Assembly: GCA_030263595.1 (NCBI GenBank)
Contig: SZPG01000007.1
Span: 36,205-100,204, forward strand
Source: Chloroflexi bacterium CFX6
Lineage (GTDB): Bacteria; Chloroflexota; Anaerolineae; Anaerolineales; Villigracilaceae
Direction of reading: 5' to 3'
DNA length: 64,000 bases
Part shown: positions 56,556 to 64,000 of the stretch, piece after piece
How positions within the stretch are numbered: position 1 is the stretch's first letter
Layout of the letters: each line of letters starts with the position of its first letter
Made by a program: the position numbers and the translations under genes
Notes under the pieces: generated by a model
Database searches by the model: none
Seen by the model: only the letters and a program-made list of their open reading frames with translations
Told to the model about the DNA's origin: nothing

Positions 56556-59500
56556 TCACCCGCCGGGGTTTTCATCCCCGGCGAGGAATCTTTGTATGAT
56601 CTTCAGCATGGATTTCAAATTGACCGGTTTGCTGATGTATTCGTCCATGCCTGCGGCGAGGGCGCGTTCGCGGTCGCCGGGCATGGCGAGGGCGGTCAGG
56701 GCAATGATCGGGGTACGTTCGAAGCCGCCTTCGGCGCGGAGTTGACGCGTGGCTTCCAGTCCGTCCATATCGGGCATCTGTATGTCCATCAGGATCAGGT
56801 CGGGGCGCGCCTTTCTCGCCTGCGCGATCCCGTCCAAGCCGTTCCTGGCGCTCTCGACCTTGTAGCCCGCATGTTCGAGGTAATCGCCGATCAAAATAAT
56901 CACGTCCTCGGTGTCCTCCACGAGCAGGATGGTCCGCCGGGCGCGTTCCGTTCCGGGCTTTCCCGCGCTCAGCCCCTCGGTCGTCCTCCCGGGAAGAGAG
57001 CCGGTATTCGCGGCAGTCTCCCAGGGCAGGGTGATGGTGAAGCGGCTGCCCTTTCCGGGCTGGCTTTCCACGCTCACGCTACCCCCGTGCAGGCGCGCCA
57101 TTTGAGCGACCAGCGCCAAGCCCAAGCCTGTTCCGGTGGTGGTGCGCGAGAGTTCCGAATCCAACTGCACGAAGGGACGGAACAACCGCTCCAGGTCCTC
57201 CGCTTCGATGCCGATGCCGGTATCCCAAACGGTGAATTGCACGATATTTGCCCGGCGGTTCCCGCGTACCTCGAGCCCGAGCCGGCCGCCTTCAGGCGTG
57301 AATTTGACCGCGTTGCTGAGCAGGTTGACGAGCATCTGTTTGAGGCGGCGTTCGTCGGCGCGGATCAGGTCCAGGCCGTCGTCCATTTCGAACGATACTT
57401 CCTGGTTCTTCCTGTGCGCCAGTTGGTGGATCATCCGCAAACCGGATTGGCAGACCGCGGAAACGTTCACCTTATTGCGGTCGAGGCGGACCTGCCCCGC
57501 TTCGATCTTGGCGAGGTCGAGGATATCGTTGATCAGTTCGAGCAGGTGTTGACCGCTCTCGGCGATGACGCTCACGTATTTCGCCTGTTTTTCGTTCAGT
57601 TCCCCGACGGTCTTTTCCGCAAGGCTTTCGGACAGACCGATGATGGCGTTGAGCGGCGTGCGGAGTTCGTGACTCATATTGGCGAGGAATTCGTCCTTGA
57701 CGCGCACGGCGCGCTCCAGTTCCAGGTTGAGGCGTTTCAGGTCGGTGGTGCGATCCTCGACGCGCTCCTCGAGTTCGGCGTTCAATTTGAGGAGTTCCTC
57801 CTCGGCGCGCCTGCGTTCCGTCAGTTCGCGCTGGGAGGCGGAGAATAACTGGGCGTTATCCACCGCGATGGCAGCCTGCCCAGCCAGCGAGCCGAAGAAG
57901 TCGTACCATTCGTCGTCGCGTTTTACAGCCGAACGGTTGAACACTTCCAGCACGCCGAGGACCTTTCCCTTCACGATCAACGGCATGGCGTGATAACTGA
58001 CGAAATCCTCCCCCTTCAAATGGGCGGTGAGGAGCAAATTCTCCGGTTCGTCAGCCAGGTTCGGGATTCGCACGAGCCGCCGTTCCAACGCGGCTTTTCC
58101 GGCGTAACTCTCCCCCAGTTTTACGTTGGCGGATCGCGGCGCGTGCGTCCGAAAGCCGATGCCCGCCTCGTATTTCAACGCGGCCGTGGAGGCGTCCACA
58201 AGCAGGATCGAGGCGGCGTCCACAGACAGGTATTTCACCGTCTGGGATAACAGAACGTCCAGGCTGACGCGCATGTCGAAGGTGGAGGTGATCGCCAGGT
58301 CTATTTCCCGCAGGGCGCTCAGGCGGTGAAGTTGGTTTTGAATCCTTTCCTCGGCGCGTTTGCGTTCAGTGACGTCGCGCGCCACCCAGACCGTCATATC
58401 CCCGCTCATCGGCGTAATGGCGGCATTGAACCACACGCGCCGCCCGTTGATGGCGAGTTCGTACTCCACCTGTTCGATCTGTTTCGTCTCCAGCACGCGG
58501 CGTAGAGCCGCCAGGAATTTCTCCGCCTCTTCGAGAGGGAAGACATCCTGCAGGGATTTGCCCAGCAGTTCCTCCGGCGGGCGGTAGAGCAGGCCCGGGT
58601 CGGTGGGGGCGATCTTGCGGTAGACGCCGTCGCGGTCAATGATCAGCACCACGTCGCGCATGGCGGCGAAAAGGGCGCGCAGTTCGGCTTCGGAGGCGGC
58701 GAGTCTTTCCTCCGCCTGCTTGCGCGCAGTGATGTCGTTGACGAGGACCACCTCCGCTTGATGTCCGTCGAACTCCAGCGTGTGGGAGGTGATCTCCACG
58801 TCAATGACTCCGCCGTCCTTTTTTACGTGACGCCAATCGCCCGCCTCGTCCAGTCCTTCCGTGACCGCTGCCACGTTATCGAGAAGCCGCGCCCGGTCTT
58901 CAGGCGGACGGATGTCCAGCAGGGTCATGCCCAGGAACTCCTCGCGCGAGTAGCCGTAATGGATCACCGCCGCATCGTTGACGGCGAGGAAGCGCAGCGA
59001 TTCGAGATCGTAAACCCACATCGGATGCGGGTTCGCCTCGAACAGTTGACGGTAACGCCTTTCTCCTTCGCGCAGGGCTTTCTCCGCCCGCCTGCGCTCG
59101 GTGATATCGCGCGCCAGGGCGCGGACGATGGGCCGGTCAATCGCTTCCGTGCGCAGGGTGTTGTCGTATTCCCAGACGCGTTCCTCCCCGCTTTTGGTTC
59201 GCACGAGCATCAACCCGCTGGCTTTGCCGTCCCTTCGAATGGCTGCCAGGTAGGCGTCGAATTCGTCGCGCGCTTCGGGCGTCAGGATGTCGCGCAGGTT
59301 CATTTTCAAGAGCGCATCCGCTTCGATCCCCAGCAATTCGGTCGCCGCCTGATTGATCGAGAGGATGTTTCCTTCAAGGTCGTGCGTGCCGATCAGGTCG
59401 TGGATGTGTTCCACGAGGTCGCGGTAGCGGTCTTCGCTTTCGCGCAGCGTCGCCTCCGCCTGTTTGCGCTCCGTAACGTCGCGGACGGAGGCGATGAAGG

Positions 59501-59837
59501 TTTTCCTGCCGCGCGCTTCGAACTGGGAAATGGAGATCTCGCCGGGGAACGTCGTTCCATCGGCGCGCAGGCAATTCAGGTCGAGCGTGGATATTTGCAT
59601 CATGCGGCGCGTTTGACCGGAACGGCCGTAGGCGCGCACGAAGCCGCGATGCTTCCCGCGGGCGGATGCGGGGATGAAGCGGTCCAGCGGCGAACCGACC
59701 GCCTCGGAGGCTGGGCATTTGAACATCTGCTCGGCGGCCGGGTTGAAGAGCGTAATGCGGTGATCCTCGTCAATGGTGATGAGCGCGTCCATCGTCGAAT
59801 GGATCACGCCCGCCAATTGCGCCTGACTCTCGCCCAA
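56556..59837 (-). CDS. Hybrid sensor kinase (4 PAS, GAF, HisKA, HATPase, REC), 5' part in another frame
   Basis: 1093 residues as read from a TTG at 59837, but the frame stays open upstream, where it encodes RSDITEHKRVETEL, the end of a PAS-linker. Four PAS units (about 10-125, 130-250, 255-375, 380-500), GAF (515-665), HisKA with phosphorylated H in MSHELRTPLNAII, HATPase (NLLSNAVKFTPEG..GTGLGLALV) and a C-terminal REC (DLILMDIQMPDMDG). The N-terminal REC and first PAS are in the overlapping frame at 59770-60582; see the frameshift finding. A hybrid histidine kinase with a phosphorelay output. Confidence 0.88.
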   Translation of the reverse strand: MGESQAQLAGVIHSTMDALITIDEDHRITLFNPAAEQMFKCPASEAVGSPLDRFIPASARGKHRGFVRAYGRSGQTRRMMQISTLDLNCLRADGTTFPGEISISQFEARGRKTFIASVRDVTERKQAEATLRESEDRYRDLVEHIHDLIGTHDLEGNILSINQAATELLGIEADALLKMNLRDILTPEARDEFDAYLAAIRRDGKASGLMLVRTKSGEERVWEYDNTLRTEAIDRPIVRALARDITERRRAEKALREGERRYRQLFEANPHPMWVYDLESLRFLAVNDAAVIHYGYSREEFLGMTLLDIRPPEDRARLLDNVAAVTEGLDEAGDWRHVKKDGGVIDVEITSHTLEFDGHQAEVVLVNDITARKQAEERLAASEAELRALFAAMRDVVLIIDRDGVYRKIAPTDPGLLYRPPEELLGKSLQDVFPLEEAEKFLAALRRVLETKQIEQVEYELAINGRRVWFNAAITPMSGDMTVWVARDVTERKRAEERIQNQLHRLSALREIDLAITSTFDMRVSLDVLLSQTVKYLSVDAASILLVDASTAALKYEAGIGFRTHAPRSANVKLGESYAGKAALERRLVRIPNLADEPENLLLTAHLKGEDFVSYHAMPLIVKGKVLGVLEVFNRSAVKRDDEWYDFFGSLAGQAAIAVDNAQLFSASQRELTERRRAEEELLKLNAELEERVEDRTTDLKRLNLELERAVRVKDEFLANMSHELRTPLNAIIGLSESLAEKTVGELNEKQAKYVSVIAESGQHLLELINDILDLAKIEAGQVRLDRNKVNVSAVCQSGLRMIHQLAHRKNQEVSFEMDDGLDLIRADERRLKQMLVNLLSNAVKFTPEGGRLGLEVRGNRRANIVQFTVWDTGIGIEAEDLERLFRPFVQLDSELSRTTTGTGLGLALVAQMARLHGGSVSVESQPGKGSRFTITLPWETAANTGSLPGRTTEGLSAGKPGTERARRTILLVEDTEDVIILIGDYLEHAGYKVESARNGLDGIAQARKARPDLILMDIQMPDMDGLEATRQLRAEGGFERTPIIALTALAMPGDRERALAAGMDEYISKPVNLKSMLKIIQRFLAGDENPGG

Positions 59838-60582
59838 TTCCGTCTCGACCCGTTTGTGTTCGGTGATGTCGGAACGCGCGGTCCACCCATTCGCGCCAGC
59901 GTTTCTCGCCGTTCGGGAGGATGTCGTATTGCTCGAAAGCGATCACTGGACGTTCGGGCGTGAAGGATTCGAGATGTTCGCGAAGTTTCTGCGGAAAGTC
60001 GTCCGCCGCGCTGGAAATGAAATTCGAGCCGATCAATTCCTCGCGGCTTTTGCCGTAATAGCGGCAGTACGCGTCGTTGACGTAGGTCAGCGTGCCGTCC
60101 GGCAGGAAGCGAATGATCAATTCCGAGATATCTTCGAGAACGGACTGGTAAAACCCTTCATCCAGACGTTTCGACTCTTCCGCCTGACCCGGCGTCGCCG
60201 CGGACTCGGCGCGTCCCATCAAGCCGTGGATGACGGTGATGAGCGTGCTGCCCATGTTGTTCTTGGGGACGAAATCGTCCGCGCCCGCCTGCAGCGCTGC
60301 GGCGCGGTAACTGGACGCCTCCATCATGGTCAACATCACGATCTTCGCGCCCGGCAGGTTCCCCTTGAAGACCGGGATCAGGTTCAAGCCCGAGCTGCGC
60401 GCGAGGTTCAGATCCAATAAGATGATGTCGGGCTGTAATTCCCGCGCGCGGGCGATGGCTTCCTCCGCGTTGGTCGCGACGCCCGCCACGCTTATCGCCT
60501 CCTGGTGTTGGAGGAAGTCGCGCGCGGCTTCGAGGAAATAGGGACTGTCGTCCACCAATAAAATGCGAATGGGTTCGGTCAT
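59770..60582 (-). pseudogene. REC-PAS module separated by a frameshift from the hybrid kinase
   Basis: 270 residues. A REC domain (IRILLVDDSPYFLEAARDFL with ILLDLNLARSSGL carrying the phospho-Asp at about 55) is followed by PAS (EDISELIIRFLPDGTLTYVNDAYCRYYGKSREELIG). The frame changes after RWREWVDR, where WTARSDITEHK continues in the other frame. Either this encodes a stand-alone REC-PAS ending in an artefactual tail, or the two frames are one gene. The second is favoured. Confidence 0.6.
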
Positions 60583-60640
60583 GCAATGCCTCTTATATAG
60601 AACTCTCCGCGCAGGTTGCGTTCTCTAACGCAACCGTCCC
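60583..60640. promoter_or_regulatory. 5' region of the REC-PAS gene with hairpin
   Basis: GGTTGCGTT-CTCT-AACGCAACC (60614-60635) is a perfect 9-bp hairpin upstream of the start. It could be a leader hairpin or part of the repeat array that follows. Confidence 0.5.
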
Positions 60641-60839
60641 GGCGTTGGAGAACGCCGACTACGCGTCTTGGCGTTGGAGAACGCCGACTACGCGTCTTGG
60701 CGTTGGAGAACGCCGACTACGCATCTTGGCGTTGGAGAACGCCGACTACGCATCTTGGCGTTGGAGAACGCCGACTACGCATCTTGGCGTTGGAGAACGC
60801 CGACTACGCATCTTGGCGTTGAAGAACGCCGACTACGCG
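60641..60839. repeat. 29-bp tandem repeats with GGCGTTGGAGAACGCC core
   Basis: Seven units of 29 bp starting 60641, 60670, 60699, 60728, 60757, 60786 and 60815, varying at one position (GCGTC/GCATC). The core GGCGTT-GGAG-AACGCC is a 6-bp hairpin. Units abut without spacers, so this is not CRISPR. Confidence 0.88.
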
Positions 60840-60929
60840 GTGAATAATTCCACCCTTACGATACCAGAGGGAAGGTCAACGGTCTATCCGTAAATGTACG
60901 GTATTTGGGTTGGGATCCCCCTGCATTGC

Positions 60930-61015
60930 CCCACCCTCTCTGCCACTGCGTGACACCTCCCCCAAAAATCCGACAGGGGTTCGTCGGATTTTTGGGGGAG
61001 GGCTGGGGAGGGGGT
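60930..61015. repeat. Palindromic repeat downstream of the NarL gene, possible bidirectional terminator
   Basis: A perfect 19-bp inverted repeat CCTCCCCCAAAAATCCGAC ... GTCGGATTTTTGGGGGAGG (60956-60974 and 60983-61001) flanked by the CCACCCTCTC...GGGGAGGGGGTCA family arms. It lies just after the NarL stop and could terminate transcription, although no long T-run follows. Confidence 0.7.
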
Positions 61016-61656
61016 CACACCATGCCCCGCTTCACCGCGTACTTCACCAGGTCGGTCTGCGATTTGAGACTCAGTTTCTTCATCAGGTTGGCGCGGTGCA
61101 TTTCGACGGTGCGCGCGCTGAGCGAGAGGCGTTCCGCGATCTGCGGGTTGTTGAGTCCCTCCGCGGCGAGTTGGAAGACTTCGCGCTCGCGGTCGGTCAG
61201 CGCATCGAACGGGTCTTCGATGCGGGACTCTTGCGATCTTTGCATATATGCCTGGATGGCGCGTTCATTGAGCGACGGACTGAGATAAAGATTCCCCGCC
61301 AATGCCTGGCGAATCGCAAAGACCAGTTCCTGTGATGAACTCTTCTTCAACACGTAACCGGCAACGCCCGCCTGCAAAGATTCCACCACGTAACTTTCGG
61401 CGTCGTGCATCGAAAGCACGATCACTTTTACAGCGGGGAAAAGGCGCTTCGTCCGCCGCGCAACTTCCAGTCCCGAAAGACCCGGCATCATCATGTCGGC
61501 GATCAACACGTCGGGCTTGTGCTTCTCCGTCAATTGCAAAGCCTCCAGCCCGTCGCCCGTCTCGGCAATGACTTTAAAATCGGTTTGCGTTTCAAGCAAA
61601 AGACGCAGCGCCTCGCGCAGCACCTGATGGTCGTCCGCAAGGATGATGGTGGTCAT
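61015..61656 (-). CDS. NarL/FixJ-type response regulator
   Basis: 213 residues. REC domain (VLIADMMMPGLSGLEVARR with the phospho-Asp), then a LuxR-type HTH (LTDREREVFQLAAEGLNNPQIAERLSLSARTVEMHRANLMKKL). It overlaps its kinase gene by 4 bp. Binds DNA as a dimer when phosphorylated; the target genes are unknown. Confidence 0.93.
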   Translation of the reverse strand: MTTIILADDHQVLREALRLLLETQTDFKVIAETGDGLEALQLTEKHKPDVLIADMMMPGLSGLEVARRTKRLFPAVKVIVLSMHDAESYVVESLQAGVAGYVLKKSSSQELVFAIRQALAGNLYLSPSLNERAIQAYMQRSQESRIEDPFDALTDREREVFQLAAEGLNNPQIAERLSLSARTVEMHRANLMKKLSLKSQTDLVKYAVKRGMV

Positions 61657-63887
61657 TCCTGTTCCTCCCGCAACGGCAGGCGGATGAATTTGCGCGCGCC
61701 TTTGCCTGTTTCAGATTCGATTTGAAATATCCCGCCCACAAGTTGGACGCGTTCGCGCATTCCGCTCAAGCCGCGATTTAGGGCAAGCGCAACTTGCGGA
61801 TCGAATCCCGCGCCGTCATCTTCGATCTGGATTTCCATCGCTTCGCCTCTTATTCGGACCTCGAGCCTGACTCTGTTTGCCCGGGCATGGCGCGCCACGT
61901 TGGTCAATGACTCTTGCACGATGCGGTAGGCGGTGGTCTCGATCTGCGGATCGAAACGGCGATTCTCGATGCCGCTGTGTTTGAACTCCACTTCGACGCC
62001 GCTCTGGTCCTGAAAACGATTGACGTGCCACAACAGCGCGGGGAGCAGACCCAGGTCGTCGAGCATGGGCGGGCGCAGTTCGAGCGAGAGCGCGCTGACG
62101 CGGTTGAGCAGATCCTCCACCAGTTCTTTTCCCTGCGCGGCTTTTTTGAGCGCCTCTTCCGGCGGCAGTTGCACGGCGATCTCGATGGTCAACTTCAATG
62201 CGGTGAGCATCTGACCTATCTGGTCGTGCAGTTCGCGCCCGATGGCGCGGCGTTCTGTCTCGTGCGCTTCGACGAGGCGGCGCGAGAGGTCGGCGAGGCG
62301 GTCGCGGCTGAGGCGCAATTCCTCCCTTGCCTGTTTGCGCACCGTGATGACTTCCGAGAAGAGGATGACGCCGCCGATCTCTCCATTCGTTTCGTGCCAC
62401 GGCCTGATCTCCCAGCGCACCCAATCGAGCCTCCCATCTTTGCGCGGGAACGGGTCTTCATCGGCTTTTTCTATTGCCCCTGCCAGACAGCGCCGGTGAA
62501 TCTCCTTCCAGCGTTCGGGGATTTCGGGGAACACTTCGTAATGTGAGCAACCTATGAGATTCTGCTCGCCCAACTCGTAATCGCTGAGATAACGGCGGCT
62601 GGCGACGATGTAGTTCATCTCGCGGTCGAACATGGCGACGGCGGCAGGCGAGTGCTCGACAAAGAGCCGAAGCACCTGCTCGTTTCTTCGCAAATTCTCC
62701 TCCGCCTGCTTGCGGTCGCTGATGTCGGTGGCGATGACCAGGACCATCGCTTCACCGTTGACTTCGATTAAATCCAGCGACGCCAGTACGTCCTTGATTT
62801 CTCCGGATTTGCTTCGTATTTTCGCATCCTGATTGTAGACATTCCCGCCTCCGCGCAGGGTCCTCATCCAGGCATTGCGCGCCTCCGTGTCCACGAACAG
62901 GTTGAGTTCGGCGGCTGTATGCGTCTCCACCTCGGCGCGCGAATACCCTATGATCTTCAGAAAGGCGTCGTTGACCGCGAAGGATCGGTTGTCGGATATG
63001 CGGAAGATGTTGATCCCGATCGGGCTGGAGTGGAATATCTTCGAAAACAGCGCTTCGGACTGGCGCAGTTTCTCCTCCGCAAGTTTGCGCGCGGTGATGT
63101 CAATGTGCGACCCGATCATGCGGATCGGCTTCCCCTGCCCGTTATACGCCAGTGAAGCCTGCGCCAATATCCAGCGATACGAGCCGTCCTTGTGGCGCAT
63201 CCGAAATTCGTTGTGAAAATTGGGATATGGATTTTCGATGTAACCGCTGACCGTGGCTTTGGCGCGTTCCAGGTCTTCGGGGTAGACGCGGCTTTCCCAT
63301 TCCGAAAAATCGTTCGAGAGTTCGCGATCTTCGTATCCCAATTGGCTTTTCCATTCAGGGGAGTAATACACCTTGTTCGTCCGAAGGTCCCAATCCCACA
63401 AGCCGACGTTGGCGGAGCGGATCGCGAGTTCGAGTCGTTCCTGTGATTTGCGCAATTTCAATTCCGTCCCTTTGCGCTCGGTGATTTCCGTGAAGAAGAT
63501 CGTCAGCCCGTCCTTCGAGGGATAAATCCGATTCTCGAACCAGCGATCCCAGGGCGGGTAATAATCCTCGAACACAATGGGCTTTTGCGTTTCCAGCGCG
63601 CGGAGGTAAGCCTCCGCGAACGGCGTGCCTTTCGCTTCGGGGAATTCCGCCCAGTAGTTTTTGCCGATCAAGTCCCCAGGTTTGCGTCCCAGCAGTTCCG
63701 CGCCGCGCGGGTTGACGTAGATGTAGTTCATCTCCGCGTCGAAGGCGACGATGCCATCGTTGACGCGCTCGAGGAGATCAATCGTCCGTTTGGCGGGCGG
63801 CATCTCGCGCGGTTTCGCTGGCTTGCGCTTCGATCTGTCCGCCCTCCCGCGTCGCCCCCGTTCATTGGGTTTGTTTTTTGTCGTCAT
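61653..63887 (-). CDS. Multi-PAS NarX-type sensor kinase
   Basis: 744 residues from ATG 63887 behind CGAAGGAG (an upstream ATG adds 14). Four PAS domains, the linker EELRLSRDRLADLSRRLVEAHETERRAIGRELHDQIGQML with the phosphorylated His of HisKA_3 (ELHDQIGQ), and HATPase at the end (YRIVQESLTNVARHARANRVRLEV ... DDGAGFDP). It lacks membrane spans, so the signal is probably cytoplasmic (redox, gas or aromatic). Overlaps the regulator gene by 4 bp. A -10-like TATACT lies at 63944-63949 upstream. Confidence 0.92.
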   Translation of the reverse strand: MTTKNKPNERGRRGRADRSKRKPAKPREMPPAKRTIDLLERVNDGIVAFDAEMNYIYVNPRGAELLGRKPGDLIGKNYWAEFPEAKGTPFAEAYLRALETQKPIVFEDYYPPWDRWFENRIYPSKDGLTIFFTEITERKGTELKLRKSQERLELAIRSANVGLWDWDLRTNKVYYSPEWKSQLGYEDRELSNDFSEWESRVYPEDLERAKATVSGYIENPYPNFHNEFRMRHKDGSYRWILAQASLAYNGQGKPIRMIGSHIDITARKLAEEKLRQSEALFSKIFHSSPIGINIFRISDNRSFAVNDAFLKIIGYSRAEVETHTAAELNLFVDTEARNAWMRTLRGGGNVYNQDAKIRSKSGEIKDVLASLDLIEVNGEAMVLVIATDISDRKQAEENLRRNEQVLRLFVEHSPAAVAMFDREMNYIVASRRYLSDYELGEQNLIGCSHYEVFPEIPERWKEIHRRCLAGAIEKADEDPFPRKDGRLDWVRWEIRPWHETNGEIGGVILFSEVITVRKQAREELRLSRDRLADLSRRLVEAHETERRAIGRELHDQIGQMLTALKLTIEIAVQLPPEEALKKAAQGKELVEDLLNRVSALSLELRPPMLDDLGLLPALLWHVNRFQDQSGVEVEFKHSGIENRRFDPQIETTAYRIVQESLTNVARHARANRVRLEVRIRGEAMEIQIEDDGAGFDPQVALALNRGLSGMRERVQLVGGIFQIESETGKGARKFIRLPLREEQE

Positions 63888-64000
63888 ACCGACTCCTTCG
63901 GACTCGATCAAGGAAAACCCTGATCCCATTCTCCCTCAAGTTCAGTATAGCATAAACGAACGCGCCGATCTCCGCGTTCAGCGCGCATCCATCGTCGCCT
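63888..64000. other. Right edge of the window
   Basis: Upstream region of the sensor kinase with a TATACT-like box and no credible gene on either strand within the visible bases. Confidence 0.5.

Noticed and set aside
60641..60839. CRISPR array
   Set aside because: Units of 29 bp abut directly with no unique spacers and no cas genes are present.

Overview
The window looks like a chromosomal segment of a Chloroflexota (Anaerolineae-type) bacterium carrying a complete integrated siphovirus. The affiliation is an inference from gene content: a DnaC/DnaD/DnaB-type replication cluster next to a BFN-domain protein, multi-PAS sensor kinases, a GT87-like membrane glycosyltransferase and dispersed palindromic repeats. 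It was not tested by any search.

Layout. (1) 1-3491, minus: host replication genes (helicase loader cut by the left edge, DnaD-like protein, replicative helicase) and a BFN-domain protein. (2) 3593-3667: tRNA-Pro(GGG), whose 3' end is the phage attachment site. A 36-bp identical copy lies at 43429-43464, so the element occupies about 3.64-43.46 kb (39.8 kb). (3) 3754-5299, plus: short leader, HTH/zinc-ribbon protein (candidate directionality factor) and tyrosine integrase. (4) 5302-28645, minus: the virion module read right to left: HNH endonuclease, truncated methyltransferase, TerS, TerL, lysis genes (unusually placed between TerL and portal), portal, protease, capsid, connectors, tail tube, tape measure, tail tip and fibre-like proteins. 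(5) 28790-31374: an integron inside the prophage, with an integron-type integrase (IntI), an attI-like point, three clear attC hairpins and about five tiny cassettes. Unlike most integrons, IntI and the cassettes point the same way. (6) 31364-40172, minus: the early/replication operon, with a protein ending in a DnaA domain-I-like region, membrane and lipoproteins, a HerA/FtsK-like ATPase, several small zinc-ribbon proteins and a ParB-like protein. It is preceded by a highly structured 0.5-kb non-coding stretch and a phage tRNA-Gly(GCC). (7) 40785-43360: regulatory end with a Cro/CI-type repressor, three matching operators, small genes and a HIRAN-domain membrane protein.

(8) 43465-64000: host genes. 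These are a tRNA-Sec(TCA), an M50 protease, a solute-binding lipoprotein, an acyltransferase, an MFS carrier, an aldehyde dehydrogenase, tRNA-Gly(TCC), a CAT-anticodon tRNA with three 3'-end copies behind it, a GT87-like glycosyltransferase, a phytol/dolichol-kinase-like protein, a PIG-L deacetylase, a methyltransferase, a DUF1353-like protein and two signalling loci: a REC-PAS / multi-PAS hybrid kinase that looks split by a frameshift, and a NarX/NarL-type pair.

Most notable: the integron carried by a temperate phage with co-directional IntI, and a duplicated three-hairpin RNA element (24611-24740 and 28674-28791) ending in terminators just upstream of two prophage membrane-protein genes. 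Also notable are palindromic repeats that insert in frame into proteins, the capture of a DnaA domain-I-like segment by a phage replication protein, and several palindromic tandem repeats in the host DNA.
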